64,000 nucleotides of DNA from Rhineura floridana (taxonomy: Eukaryota > Chordata > Lepidosauria > Squamata > Rhineuridae): contig NC_084482.1 in the NCBI RefSeq assembly GCF_030035675.1, positions 178,402,373 to 178,466,372 on the forward strand, written 5' to 3'. This document shows, one piece after another, positions 26,501 through 34,235 of the stretch. Numbering within the stretch: the stretch's first letter is position 1; every line of letters starts with the position of its first letter. The translations under genes were made by a program, and so were the position numbers. The notes beneath the pieces were generated by a model that was given only the letters and a program-made list of their open reading frames with translations, ran no database searches and was not told the DNA's origin.

Positions 26501-27867
26501 ATTCTAAATTTGCATGCTATACTGTATTGCTTGAATTCTGCATTAACCTTTGTGACCCCCTTTGTGGGCCTTTTTGCCCAAAACGTGGCACAGAAGCTAT
26601 AGTAGAGGAGTAACTAAAGGTTGGCTGTTCTTGGGAAGCCAGTCAAAATTTGTTGGGGTCTTCTCTTCAACATCACATTGAGTTCTGGAGGTACTCTGTG
26701 TACCTAAGAAGTGCAGCTTGAAGCTATAGCCAATCTTCTGCCCACCTCTCCATGCTCTGATGAAGGGCTGAAGTTGATCATGCTTACCACAGCAAATGAA
26801 TTTTGCATTCTTGGCAATAACTGAATGTGTTCTTTATACATAGACACAGCTAAGGAGTATCTTTATGAACTGACCCACCAAAGTTTTCCATAACTAGTAG
26901 CAAACCTTTTTTTTAGAAGCTAGGAATGTAGCTAGAAATTCTGCACTGAATAGGACATTCACCTGCTCCCTCAGAAAAGCATCTAGTGATTCAATTATTG
27001 CTAGTGCACTCAGCTGTTCTCCCAGCTTCCACATACACCAGGCCCCTGCAGGGAAACACATCTTCAAACCACTTAGATCAACCTTATACACACACAAAAC
27101 GTTTAAGCATTTCAGTTATACTACCTCCAGTTTCAAACCCTGTTGCATACATACACACTATTTGGGGGCTGTGAGATACAAGATGCAAGGAGAGGATCCT
27201 TCTTAATTTTTTACCTCACACCAGCACCACAGTTCTCCTTCCTACACACAGGAAGTGATGCCTCTTCCAAGATGGCACCTGTAGTGAGCCATATGACAAG
27301 TCATTTATCAGCTTCAAAATTATTTTAGTCCTATGTAAATATACACAGAGTTCAACCAATAAAAATGTATTGGATTAATCAACTGAGACTGCTACCTTAT
27401 AAACTTTTACCAGCGAGAAAGCCCCATTAACATTAAACACACACAGGATTGATACGTTACTTGACATTTCTACTTGTATATAACTACCTAACACAGACAC
27501 ACAAAAATACAAAGAAGTGCCGTGAACGTTGATAATCTTAATAGTTAACAGTAAAAACTATCATAACACTTCAAGCACATATGGTGGAAGAGGTAAGAAC
27601 TTTACCCGTAATAAAAAAAACCCATTCCACTCACTCTACAGAGACCCTCCCTGCTTCACGTATAATTAACACCCGCCCTCCCAACAACAATCACTTAAGC
27701 CCTCCATGAATTACCCCCCCCATACAATGGAATTGCCCGGCCCTCCCATCAACAAGGCCTCGAAAGCCCCTCAGAGTATACCCCCGTCCAACACTTTCAT
27801 CAGCCCCGCCCCCCTCCAACCGCCTTTAGGCCCCGGCCCAGCTGCGCCCACCTCCCATGGCAGCCAT
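8044..27867 (-). CDS. KBTBD8: KBTBD8, BTB-BACK-Kelch adaptor of CUL3 ubiquitin ligase (whole coding region, 4 exons)
   Basis: KBTBD8 is a substrate adaptor for the CUL3 RING E3 ligase. In vertebrates CUL3-KBTBD8 monoubiquitylates TCOF1 and NOLC1 and steers neural crest specification (family knowledge). The coding exons are 27,867-27,852, 22,572-22,362, 20,871-19,757 and 8,507-8,044. Lengths of 16, 211, 1115 and 464 nt add to 1806 nt, that is 601 codons and a TGA stop. All junctions are GT-AG and the phases agree. BTB lies at about residues 35-145, BACK at about 150-250, and Kelch repeats fill the C-terminal half. Stretches such as [37 protein letters not shown] and [14 protein letters not shown] match the mammalian protein as I recall it almost residue for residue. 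No break is seen. The symbol is secure; the 16-nt first coding exon is the least certain part. Confidence 0.95.
9172..9700 (+). pseudogene. SKP2 retrocopy (intronless leucine-rich-repeat segment)
   Basis: The parent SKP2 is the F-box/LRR subunit of SCF that presents p27 for ubiquitylation. The segment here reads [56 protein letters not shown] and [20 protein letters not shown], co-linear with SKP2 LRRs and ending at SRCYQI. Several parental exons run together without introns, so it is a processed copy. The F-box is absent (5' truncated) and homology stops before the normal C-terminus. The frame is open through the whole LRR part and beyond (about 317 codons from 9,088), with small in-frame losses relative to human SKP2. 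It lies antisense inside KBTBD8 intron 3. It could be a pseudogene or a young retrogene. Confidence 0.85.
9764..9960 (+). repeat. tandem duplication, two copies of about 100 bp
   Basis: Two near-identical units, starting at about 9,764 and 9,866, share GTCGTGCTGCTGCAGGGATG and CAAGCATTTCCACCTGCCTT. They follow the SKP2-like part directly and stay in its frame, adding a repeated [14 protein letters not shown] peptide. The origin is unknown. Confidence 0.85.
9965..10170 (+). mobile_element. LINE/SINE-like 3' tail at the end of the SKP2 retrocopy
   Basis: The sequence ends ATCGCTTAGAGCGGCTGACA and then AAGTCAAATAAATAAA. This resembles the 3' tails of L2-type elements in this window, which also end in an A-rich AATAAA repeat. 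It stops exactly where the MITE sequence resumes at 10,171, so it forms the 3' end of the retroposed unit. Confidence 0.55.
10360..10493. mobile_element. hAT-type MITE with exact 8-bp target duplication
   Basis: A 134-bp element starts CAGGGATGTGAAACCTGT and ends ACAGGTTCCACGGCCCTG as inverted termini. It is flanked by perfect 8-bp direct repeats CTTTATAT (10,352-10,359 and 10,494-10,501). The CAGGG-type ends and 8-bp duplication are hAT hallmarks. Confidence 0.88.
10502..11276. other. intron 3 sequence with no recognised feature
   Basis: AT-rich unique-looking DNA between the hAT MITE and the BovB target site. I see no coding region, RNA gene or repeat that I can name. Confidence 0.5.
12503..13434 (+). 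repeat. tandem duplication inside BovB (two units of about 460-474 bp)
   Basis: 12,503-12,976 is repeated at 12,977-13,434, from AAGATCAAATAAGGAAC to CAGTAGAGCCCGCTTA. The junction at 12,976 has TA microhomology. Unit 2 has lost a short stretch around GGATGACTGAAGAAACT. The unit ends 17 bp into the Tigger-like MITE, so the duplication came after the MITE. Confidence 0.92.
13418..13615. mobile_element. Tigger/pogo-like MITE
   Basis: A 198-bp element has inverted ends CAGTAGAGCCCGCTTA...TAAGCAGGGCCCTACTG and TA on both sides. The empty site CTCTATAAAAGAG is seen in the BovB fragment at 17,097-17,108, which confirms the TA target. The ends match the pogo/Tigger consensus style (CAGTAGAGTCTCGCTTA). 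GC-rich interior, no coding capacity. Confidence 0.88.
15196..16430. other. intron 3 sequence with no recognised feature
   Basis: Unique-looking, AT-rich. It contains a short CA-rich run near 15,900. No gene, RNA or named repeat is seen. Confidence 0.45.
16430..16500 (+). mobile_element. L2-like LINE 3' tail, short
   Basis: GATCCTGCTGGGACAAAGGG followed by CAGGATATAAATCAAA and AATAAATAC is the short 3'-terminal signature of the L2 copies in this window. Confidence 0.6.
16505..18588 (+). mobile_element. BovB LINE fragment, truncated at both ends
   Basis: Starts in the endonuclease-RT linker (near AAACAAGACCAGGATCAG) and runs through RT ([33 protein letters not shown]) to the C-terminal [20 protein letters not shown] block. 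It stops at SLIHSHLP without the BovB tail. It lacks the duplication and MITE of the neighbouring copy and so shows the ancestral arrangement. Broken by several stops and indels. No target duplication found. Confidence 0.92.
18589..19384. other. intron 3 sequence with no recognised feature
   Basis: Unique-looking DNA between two BovB pieces. No gene, RNA or repeat that I can name. Confidence 0.4.
19386..19575 (-). mobile_element. BovB LINE, 3'-terminal fragment
   Basis: The reverse complement reads AGAAACAGAAGGGAGTAGAA, GATGGATTGATTCCATAAAG, CATAGGGTCACCATAAGTC and ends CTTGAAGGCACATAACA. It is a 190-bp 5'-truncated copy just downstream of KBTBD8 exon 3. Confidence 0.85.
19757..20871 (-). 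CDS. KBTBD8: KBTBD8 coding exon 3 (BTB end, BACK, first Kelch repeats)
   Basis: This is a 1115-nt exon open throughout. The acceptor is TTTTGTAG before 20,871 and the donor is the GTAAGA after CAGG at 19,757. It begins [10 protein letters not shown], carries the BTB 3-box region ([20 protein letters not shown]), BACK ([40 protein letters not shown]), and Kelch blades with the diagnostic [11 protein letters not shown] and [20 protein letters not shown] motifs. It ends KDNIYVLQG with a split glycine codon. Confidence 0.97.
20872..22361 (-). other. KBTBD8 intron 2
   Basis: A 1.49-kb intron bounded by GTACAT at 22,361 and TTTTGTAG at 20,872. No named repeat or conserved element stands out by eye. 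Confidence 0.85.
22362..22572 (-). CDS. KBTBD8: KBTBD8 coding exon 2 (N-terminus and start of BTB domain)
   Basis: The acceptor is TTTTACCAG just above 22,572 and the donor is the GTACAT that follows TACTTCAG at 22,362. The exon encodes [12 protein letters not shown], then [20 protein letters not shown] and [20 protein letters not shown], ending in the BTB strand SPYF with a split arginine codon (AG|A). The internal methionine in MDPSHACS is an alternative start. Human has the same MDP motif at this place. Confidence 0.95.
23872..23937 (-). mobile_element. BovB-type 3' tail fragment
   Basis: The reverse complement reads GGTCGCTGATTCATAGAGTC, GCTATAAGTC and ACTTGAAGGCATATAACA. It is a short piece of the BovB 3' end. 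Confidence 0.7.
24430..24945 (+). mobile_element. L2-like LINE 3' end
   Basis: 24,580-24,730 carries the degenerate end of the L2 reading frame ([20 protein letters not shown] can be followed). A UTR follows, ending CCGCCTTGAGTTCCACTTTG and GGCAGGGTATAAATAAAG with an AAT repeat. The preceding 24,440-24,530 (AAATCAGACCATCAGTCCAT) is another common squamate repeat joined to it. Confidence 0.7.
27852..27867 (-). CDS. KBTBD8: KBTBD8 coding exon 1 (16 nt, encodes MAAMG plus one base)
   Basis: On the minus strand ATGGCTGCCATGGGAG is followed by the donor GTGGGC at 27,851. Joined to exon 2 it reads [16 protein letters not shown]. That has the same spacing as the human start MAASADLSK: nine residues, beginning MAA and ending SK. 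It lies in the CpG-rich block where a vertebrate housekeeping-type promoter is expected. It was found by phase and spacing rather than by length, so it is an inference that one spliced cDNA would settle. The alternative is initiation at the internal Met in exon 2 (residue 27). Confidence 0.75.
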
Positions 27868-28068
27868 ACTGCGGGGCGGATGGGGGGAAGGCGGGCGGGC
27901 CCAAGAGAAACTGTCACTACCGGGTGGGGGCGCCACAGGTTCCCCTTTTTACCCCCGTCTCCGTCAACCGCGGATAACGCTGCCGCCAGCGCGGCCTCAA
28001 GTCGGCTCCGCAAAGGATGCCCCCCACCACGGTTGCGAGCGTTGATTGGTGAACGATTCCTCGGTCGT

Positions 28069-28084
28069 CGCTGGGAGTTGTAGT
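28069..28084 (-). promoter_or_regulatory. ZNF143/THAP11-like site, copy 1
   Basis: The minus strand reads ACTACAACTCCCAGCG, one substitution from the ACTACAATTCCC core recognised by ZNF143 and THAP11 (family knowledge). It lies about 200 bp upstream of the inferred KBTBD8 start codon in the CpG island. Occupancy is inferred. Confidence 0.55.
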
Positions 28085-28145
28085 TTTTCTTTCTTTCCAC
28101 CTTCTTCCATGCCCAGTCACAACCGTCGGCCTCCCGCGAAGTGAA

Positions 28146-28161
28146 CCTTGGGAGCTGTAGT
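28146..28161 (-). promoter_or_regulatory. ZNF143/THAP11-like site, copy 2
   Basis: The minus strand reads ACTACAGCTCCCAAGG, the same motif as the site 77 bp away and in the same orientation. Paired same-direction copies in a CpG-island promoter fit a functional pair better than chance. Occupancy is inferred. Confidence 0.5.
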
Positions 28162-28259
28162 TCTTTAAAGCGCAAGACTGTTTCCCGTTGCTCACTGACA
28201 GTCTGTTTTGAACAGATAATTCAGACGCTGTTAACATGGAGTATTATCGAGTAGTCTAA

Positions 28260-28848
28260 TTATTCTCAGTCAGTCCTGGTGCTTCGGATAAAAGGGTGCA
28301 GTTTTTCTTTCTTTTCCAACCCCATGAAACGATGTTTGTTGAAATAATTATATATTTGTTAAATCAGCAACTTTGGAGTTTTAATACTTTTTGGAAACTT
28401 GCCTATTCCTAATGAAGATTTTCTGTTAGCGAGTTTTCAGTCTGCTAGAAGGAGACACCGATCGGGACTATTAATGTTTCCATGTTGTTTTCTCTTTCCT
28501 TTAGCTACCCTTCCCTGTATTTTTTATAAGAAAAATAGCAGTAATTGTTGTATCATTTTTCATAACTATTATTAATTGCATGCTGTGGTTGGACCTGAAA
28601 GATCCCCTTTTTCTGAACTCTGCTCATGTTTGAAAATTACTGGGGCTGTAATCTGTGCACTTTCATGGAAGCATACATTTAACAGAGTAAGACTTACTTC
28701 CAACTAGATTAGGGATGCTGTGAGGATTAATTATGCTTTGAAGCTTTCAGGTTGGGTGTAAACCAGGTGTAGATAAAACTGGAAAAGACTTTGTGCACTG
28801 AGTAGTACTATCTTCTGTGATATATTTTGAGAAATTGTTTGCCTATAA
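28260..28848. other. upstream flank of KBTBD8 with no recognised feature
   Basis: GC content falls abruptly to genome background. No gene, RNA or clear repeat is seen, apart from a possible remnant of the oligomeric repeat near 28,650-28,730. Confidence 0.4.
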
Positions 28849-28849
28849 A

Positions 28850-29228
28850 CATTTGGACACCACTTAAGATATCTTAACCAAATTTGGCTTGATGGTTCTT
28901 GAAGTCAAGGTTTTTGTCTATTTTTGGATACCTTTGGGTGTCATTCTGAAACAAAATGGCAGACTGCACCTTTAAAAAAATGCATTGATTTGGATACCAC
29001 TTAAACTATCGACCAAATTGGCATGATGGTTTCGGAGGTTGAAGAGCAGGTTTTTGTCTATGTTTGGATACCACTGGACAACATTTTGACTGAAGATGGC
29101 AAACTGAACCTTTCAAAACTGTAGTGATTTGGACACCTCTTCATATATCTTAATCAAATTTGGCACAATGTTTCCTGACATCAAGGAGCAGGATTTTGTC
29201 AGTTTGGATGCCATTTTGACTGCACTGA
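28850..29228. repeat. three tandem copies of a 137-138-bp unit
   Basis: Units begin GATTTGGAYACC at 28,850, 28,987 and 29,125. Each carries ACCAAATTTGGC-like, CAGGTTTTTGTCTAT-like and AACCTTTMAAA modules in the same order. Third unit is incomplete. They are diverged, so an old satellite-like fragment. No coding potential. Confidence 0.85.
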
Positions 29229-29360
29229 TTGTCAGTGAGGGTTGCTGTTGGCTTCTTAGAATTCTGGAGCAAAGGAAGCCACTCCCCTCTAGTTCATAAT
29301 TCACTAATAGGCAAAAAACCTTGTGGTTTAAGAACGTACCTATAGCCCACAGCTATTCTA

Positions 29361-29582
29361 TCAAACTTTAAAAAGCAGGGAAATTGGGCAGCCATAATGA
29401 ATGCACCAGGGGAGCAGGAGACCTGAACTCCTCTCTGAGATATTGGACTGCCCTACAAATTGGTCAAAATGCAAACACCATTTGGGTTGGTCTTTCACAG
29501 TCCAATCCACTTCCTGAGTAGCTTGGAAGAATTTGGTAACATGTGCCTCTGAGCATATGGTGAGTGGTGGCAATACCTGCAA
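29361..29582 (-). repeat. unclassified dispersed repeat, copy A
   Basis: The end at 29,523-29,580 is repeated in inverted orientation at 30,270-30,326 (CCACTCACCATATGCTCAGA in both). The copy extends further outward to 29,361. Family unknown. Confidence 0.6.
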
Positions 29583-30267
29583 TCTCCAAAGATAGAGAAT
29601 TATATTTTTGTATGTTTGTTGGTGTTATTCTTACTTTGCTTCTTTTCTGTGTTACTACTGTTTCTACAGAGAATCTAAACTAGATGGTGAAGACAGCCTT
29701 TTGTGTTTCAAATTGGAGGTTATGTTCTATTTCTTTTCTGGGTGCATTAACAGTTGAATCTGAAACTGCAGTTTGATGTAAAATCAGACTGATTCCAATA
29801 TGTTGCTACTTCAGCAAGGACTCTAGCTGTTGGGAAAAAGAGGATGCATATTTTCAGCCTGCTATGTTTAAACCACTTCATTTAAGGCAAGGTGGGCACG
29901 GTCAATTAAAAACATACAGCACACATAGCAGTTTGTTAGAATATATTTCACCTCCCACTGTTTGATCTTGCGCAAATTGACACACTCCTGAGGTCCACTG
30001 GAGACTATTCTGCAGAAGTCAGTGCCATTATTATGTTTGGAGTTTTTTTTAGTGTACATTTTGCAAAGTGTTGCTGTACTTCACATATTCACAGAAACAG
30101 AAACAAGAAAATGATTTCCTATAGGAAACTTCACTAAAATTGCAAAGGAAATCAGACATATTCAAAGTGACCATCTGAACTATATCAACTGTCTTAATAA
30201 TGTTGCTTCCTCCCTGCTAAAACAAGATCAGCACAGCACATGTCTTCTTTCTATTATTTGGGCTGAT

Positions 30268-30326
30268 TGCAGGTGTTGCCACCACTCACCATATGCTCAG
30301 AGGCACATGTTACCAAATTCTTGGAG
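30268..30326 (+). repeat. unclassified dispersed repeat, copy B (inverted to copy A)
   Basis: About 57 bp nearly identical to the reverse complement of 29,523-29,580. It ends at TTCTTGGA, after which unrelated purine-rich DNA begins. The 690 bp between the arms (29,590-30,260) holds nothing I recognise. Confidence 0.6.
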
Positions 30327-30363
30327 CGTATTGGAGGGGGGCAAAGGAAGGTGGAGGGGAGAG

Positions 30364-30646
30364 CAGGTTTGATCATTTGCATGCTTATAGAGTTCAACGG
30401 TATTTACTTCTGTGCAATCATGTTTAAGGTAGGTAAAACTGACCATGGGGAGGAGGAAGGGGAGGGGGGGAGGAGGAAGGGGAGGGGGAAAGAGGGGATT
30501 GGAAGGGGATGGGGAGTGAGGGGCAAAGGAAGGGGGATGGAAGGGGCAAGAGGAGGGGATAGGAGGAAGGAGAAGGGAGGGTGGGTTTGATCATTTGCAT
30601 ATTTTTTGAGTTCAGTGGGATTTATTTCTATGCAATCATGTTTGAA
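30364..30646 (+). repeat. purine-rich minisatellite between two 64-bp direct repeats
   Basis: 30,446-30,583 is almost pure GGGGAGGAGGAAGG-type purine sequence. It is flanked by direct repeats at 30,364-30,427 and 30,584-30,646, both reading GGTTTGATCATTTGCAT and TGCAATCATGTTT. Such tracts can form triplex or G-quadruplex structures. Confidence 0.8.
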
Positions 30647-30853
30647 AATGAAAATGGACTGCCTTCAAGTCAATCCCCACCTACTGCTACCCTTTGAATA
30701 GGGTTTTCATGGTAAACGGTATTCAGAGGTGATTTCACCATTGCCTTCCTCTGAGGCTAAGAGGCAGTGACTGGCCCAAGGTCACCCAGTCAGCTTCATG
30801 GCTGTGTGGGGATTCGAACCCTGATCTCCCAGGTTGTAGTCCAATACTGACCC
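30643..30853 (-). mobile_element. Sauria-type SINE with tRNA-like head
   Basis: The minus strand shows a pol III B box (GGTTCGAATCC) in the tRNA-derived head, then a middle part (GGCCAGTCACTGCCTCTTAG), the CACCTCTGAATACCGTTTAC block and the BovB-like tail GACTTGAAGGCAGTCCATTT. Near full length except the 5' end of the head. Confidence 0.85.
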
Positions 30854-31041
30854 TGGGAAGGGGCAGGGAGTGGGAGGGGAGGAGATTGGGTGGGTGGGCA
30901 CTGGGCAGAAGGAAAGCCCCTTTCCTTTCCAAAAGGAAAACATTGTAAACAGAATCATTCTTTTTCAGCCTTTCCCCCACCTTTTTATTCTACAGCAGAC
31001 ACATGTAGCCTCCCACCCAAATTTAAACCAAAGCTTTCCCT

Positions 31042-31311
31042 GGCCACATCCACACCAGGCCTTTATTTCACTTTGGACAGTCATGGCTTCTCTCAAAGAA
31101 TCCTGGGAAGTGTAGTTAGTGGAGGGTGCTCAGAGTTGCTAGGAGATGCCCTGTTCCCCTCACAGACTTCAGTCAGAGTGGCTGACTGTTAAACCATTCT
31201 CTCAGGGGAATAGGAGTCTCTTAGCACCCTTCACAAACTACACTTCCCAGGATTCTCTGAGGGAAGCCATGACTGTCTCACGTGAAATCAAAGTCTGGTG
31301 TGGGTGTGGCC
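31042..31311. mobile_element. foldback MITE, 270 bp, terminal inverted repeats of about 90 bp
   Basis: Left arm GGCCACATCCACACCAGGCC...GACAGTCATGGCTTCTCTCA...GAATCCTGGGAAGTGTAGTT pairs with the right arm over about 90 bp. Each arm carries ACTACACTTCCCAGGAT. No coding capacity. No clear target duplication. Confidence 0.75.
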
Positions 31312-31319
31312 CCTTGATT

Positions 31320-32560
31320 AGCCAAGCCCAGCAGCTGGGAGGCTTTTAGAACTCTGACAGTTGGTTCTTACTGAGCATGCTCTGTGCTATCATTGGGTCC
31401 CAGCCAAAATTTATTAAATTAATTAAAAATCAGCCAGGCATTTTTTAAACTTTTAAACTGCAGCAGATGAAGGTCAGAGTATGGGGCAACGTCAGTATTA
31501 GGATTACAGGTACTCTGTGAACATGGCTGATTTGTAATGAATTTCAACAGATTATGAGAACTCTCAGAGAAAAAAGTCCAAAAGGGCTCTGAGGTTTTTC
31601 TCTCTTTACACTATGAACTGTCTATTCTCTCTGACTGTTTTGTGTATCGCCATGAAAATTGACAGGGTTGTTAAGCAAGCATTTCTGAGTTCAGGACTAT
31701 AAGTTATGTAAGGTTTTGTTTTGAAATGAGCTTATGGGAAGCATCAGAATAGCATGGGGGGTATTTTCAATTTAACATTGCAGAATGTGAAAAATCCCCG
31801 CTGGCTATAGTATACAGCCACTGTTGTGGCTATATAATCTATGAATAAACACCAAGTCTCAGAGCCCCTCCAGACATACTTTTTATTGTGCGTTCATGAT
31901 GATTTGTGCTCATGATAGTATCGAGGCAGTTAAATGTGATCCCACTTTCAATACTATTCAACTTTTTTGGGTGACTTCATATTCAGTTGATGGATGTCAT
32001 GTTAACTTCCTGCTGAAATCCTGTAACTTTTTATGTCACAAATGTTCCAGTTTTTGTTGTTGTCGTGCTATAGCCGAAGAGTCCCCCTCCAGACAGCAGT
32101 AATGCAGTAACACTGGGGAAATATCTCATAACAACTAATAAAGTGGAATGATGTGTGGACAGTACATTATAAATCCACTACTAATATGCTATTATTGCAT
32201 CAATGGCATGTGAGAGAATACACCTGCAAAAATAAAAACCACTCATCTGGAGGAGTTCCTAGTGCTGACGTTCATATATACCCTCAGTTGTTGTTGTTGT
32301 TTAAAAAAAACGGCCTTAGTTGGAAGGTGAGAGGAACAAAATGAGATCTGCTGTGTAATTATTATGGGAGGGGTTTTAAAAGAAAAAATTGCAGCTGTAT
32401 GCATGGATTTGGACCATATAGTGTTCTAGATCATATATGCAATTGTACGTAGATGATATGCACTCCTGATTTCAGTTTGGATTAGGTAAGCTAAGCATTA
32501 GCATCGCCAGACAGGCTTTGGGAATTATAGTAGAAAACAAACTGAACAGAAGTCAAAGTG
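31320..32560. other. intergenic DNA with no recognised feature
   Basis: No gene, RNA or named repeat recognised. A TTG-rich microsatellite lies at about 32,286-32,302. Confidence 0.35.
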
Positions 32561-32569
32561 CAATTCAGG

Positions 32570-33290
32570 ATTTTATTTATATTTTATAAAAAACTTTGTA
32601 TGCCTCTATTTCATTAAAAACATCAAAGCAGGTTACAACATGTTAAAAATCACCACCACCACAGGAGAAAAACATTAAAAATACAATAAAAACAAAGGTC
32701 AACTGTTGCAAAAAAAAAATCTTCTTAATTGCCTGCATAAGCCTGGCAGAACAGAAAGGTTTTCAGCAGGAAGGTGCCTGCTGAATCTCTGTCAACAGAG
32801 CATTCCAGAGAAGTGGACCAATAACATTGAAGGCTCGATTTCATGTCAATGTTAAATGTGCCTCACCAACTCGGGGGACGTTCAAAGTCACTCCTGCAGA
32901 TGATCTCAGAGATCGAGCTGGATTATAAGGGTTCAGACGGTCCCTAAAATACCCTGGACCTAATTTGTTCAGGGCTTTGTAAATTAATACAAGGACCTTG
33001 AACCTGGCTCGGTAGTGGATGGGCAGCCAGTACAGATGTTTTAAAAGTGGTGTCACATGTTGTCGGCCATGTGTTCCCATTAGCAATCTGGCCGCCATAT
33101 TTTGCACCAGATGGAGCCTCCAAACCAGGGCCCAGGGCAGCCCCACATAGAGCTCATTGCAGTAATCCAGCTGCAAGGTTACCAGCCTTGAGGTTGTAAT
33201 AAAAACCAATGTATCTAAAGCTGAGGAATAAATAGTACTGATCTGGTCATTAGGAGTTCTGTGTTCAGTTTTAAGCACAGTAGTTTCAGA
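32570..33290 (-). mobile_element. L2-like LINE 3' half (RT C-terminus and 3' UTR)
   Basis: The minus strand encodes LQLDYCNELYVGLPWALVWR, LHLVQNMAARLL, HVTPLLKHLYWLPIHYRARF and KVLVLIYKALNKLGPGYFRD, the L2-clade C-terminal RT signature, open for 145 codons (33,278-32,841). The 3' UTR follows. 5' truncated. Confidence 0.8.
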
Positions 33291-33735
33291 AAGGGTGTTA
33301 ACTAATTAGAAATGAATGAATAAGCAACAAGAATGGTGACTGATGACAGAAAAGAGAAACCAATCCTGCCCTTATGATCGAGGTGGAATAGCAGTCAGCG
33401 ATCAGGTACTGTTTTATTGTTTGCTATTCTACGACTACGCAATGAAGTTCTAGGGCTACTTAAAAAAGAAAAATCAACAACTTGACATATCTAGAGGGTT
33501 CTTAAACAAATGTGAAACTGCTGGTTTTTCATACAAAATCTTGAACTATGTTACCAACCTACAGTTGGCCTTTCTGCCTTCTGCCCTCCCATTCCTAATG
33601 GGCAATAGCTACCACTGAATTCCATTCAAGTACCAAACTTCTTATTCACTAGGGCTGTGCACTGGATTTGGAGAAATCACGAAACAAATCAGGCCTTTTT
33701 GGGCCTATTTATATCCTGGCAGGAGGATGGGGGGA

Positions 33736-33901
33736 GGGGGAAACCCAGGATGCCAGAAGGAAAAGGCGTAGATGATGAAGTTCCAAATGGATTTATTAAA
33801 AATAGTAAAGAAAATATGCATATTTTCTTTACTATTTTTAATAAATCCATTTGGAACTTCATCATCTACGCCTTTTCCTTCTGGCATCCTGGGTCCCCCC
33901 C
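33736..33901. repeat. spacerless palindrome, 76-bp perfect arms
   Basis: Centre lies between 33,818 and 33,819 in AAAATATGCATATTTT. Positions 33,743-33,818 pair without mismatch with 33,819-33,894, and after two mismatches a G/C run extends the pairing to about 33,736/33,901. Both strands consequently encode the same peptide (FIKNSKENMHIFFTIFNKSI). Confidence 0.95.
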
Positions 33902-34117
33902 CCTCCTCCTGCTTCGTTGGATGCCATCCACTCCTGCTACTCGTTCCTATTGTGGATTGTGCTGAAGCAGTCACAAACCTCTACACAGTAGATCTGTACA
34001 AATAGGTAGCTCAAAACAGTCTCTAATAAAGCCAGACAGGGTGTGAAAATTATTAGATACAAACCCATATAAGGACAACATCAGAGAAGAGGAGGAAGGG
34101 TAGAATGCTATCACCTC

Positions 34118-34235
34118 CAGAGCTTGGAAAATTTACTTTTTTTTGAACTACAACTCCCATCAACCCCAGCCAGCATGGCCACTGGATTGGGCTGATGGGA
34201 GTTGTAGTTCAAAAAAGTAAATTTTCCAAGCTCTG
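34118..34235. mobile_element. palindromic MITE nested in the hAT element
   Basis: 118 bp, with arms CAGAGCTTGGAAAATTTACT...GAACTACAACTCCCATCA and their inverse. It is flanked by a 6-bp direct repeat CACCTC on each side. Probably hAT-like. Confidence 0.75.

Larger units (their letters stand above)
22573..27851 (-). other. KBTBD8 intron 1
   Basis: A 5.3-kb intron between the 16-nt coding exon and exon 2. It holds the BovB tail at 23,872-23,937, a C-rich run at about 23,790, and the L2 3' end at 24,540-24,945. The rest (22,600-23,860 and 24,950-27,700) shows no gene or repeat I recognise. Confidence 0.7.
27770..28200 (-). promoter_or_regulatory. CpG-rich KBTBD8 promoter and 5' UTR region
   Basis: Base composition changes sharply here to GC- and CpG-rich sequence, unlike anything else in the window. 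The block surrounds the inferred ATG at 27,867. On the minus strand it holds a CCAAT box (ACCAATCA, 28,044-28,050) and two ZNF143/Staf-like motifs further upstream. There is no TATA box at an obvious position, as expected of a CpG-island promoter. Transcription starts are not mapped; 28.0-28.2 kb is the likely interval. Confidence 0.75.

Noticed and set aside
27706-28237. Several open frames of 60-134 codons on both strands in the CpG island
   Set aside because: They are frames through GC-rich promoter DNA with few stop codons. They overlap the KBTBD8 first exon and its regulatory motifs and show low-complexity Pro/Ala/Gly/Arg composition.
28850-29228. Possible CRISPR-like array from three spaced repeats
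   Set aside because: The units are contiguous 137-138-bp tandem copies with diverged sequence, not short identical repeats with unique spacers, and the DNA is clearly vertebrate.
30643-30853. tRNA gene suggested by a B box on the minus strand
   Set aside because: Only the SINE head is tRNA-like. It lacks a foldable cloverleaf and is followed by the BovB-tail SINE body. The same applies to the heads at 38,662 and 39,486.
33705-33974. Overlapping protein frames of about 100 and 89 codons on opposite strands with the same peptide
   Set aside because: The shared peptide is a direct result of the palindrome, not of conserved coding.
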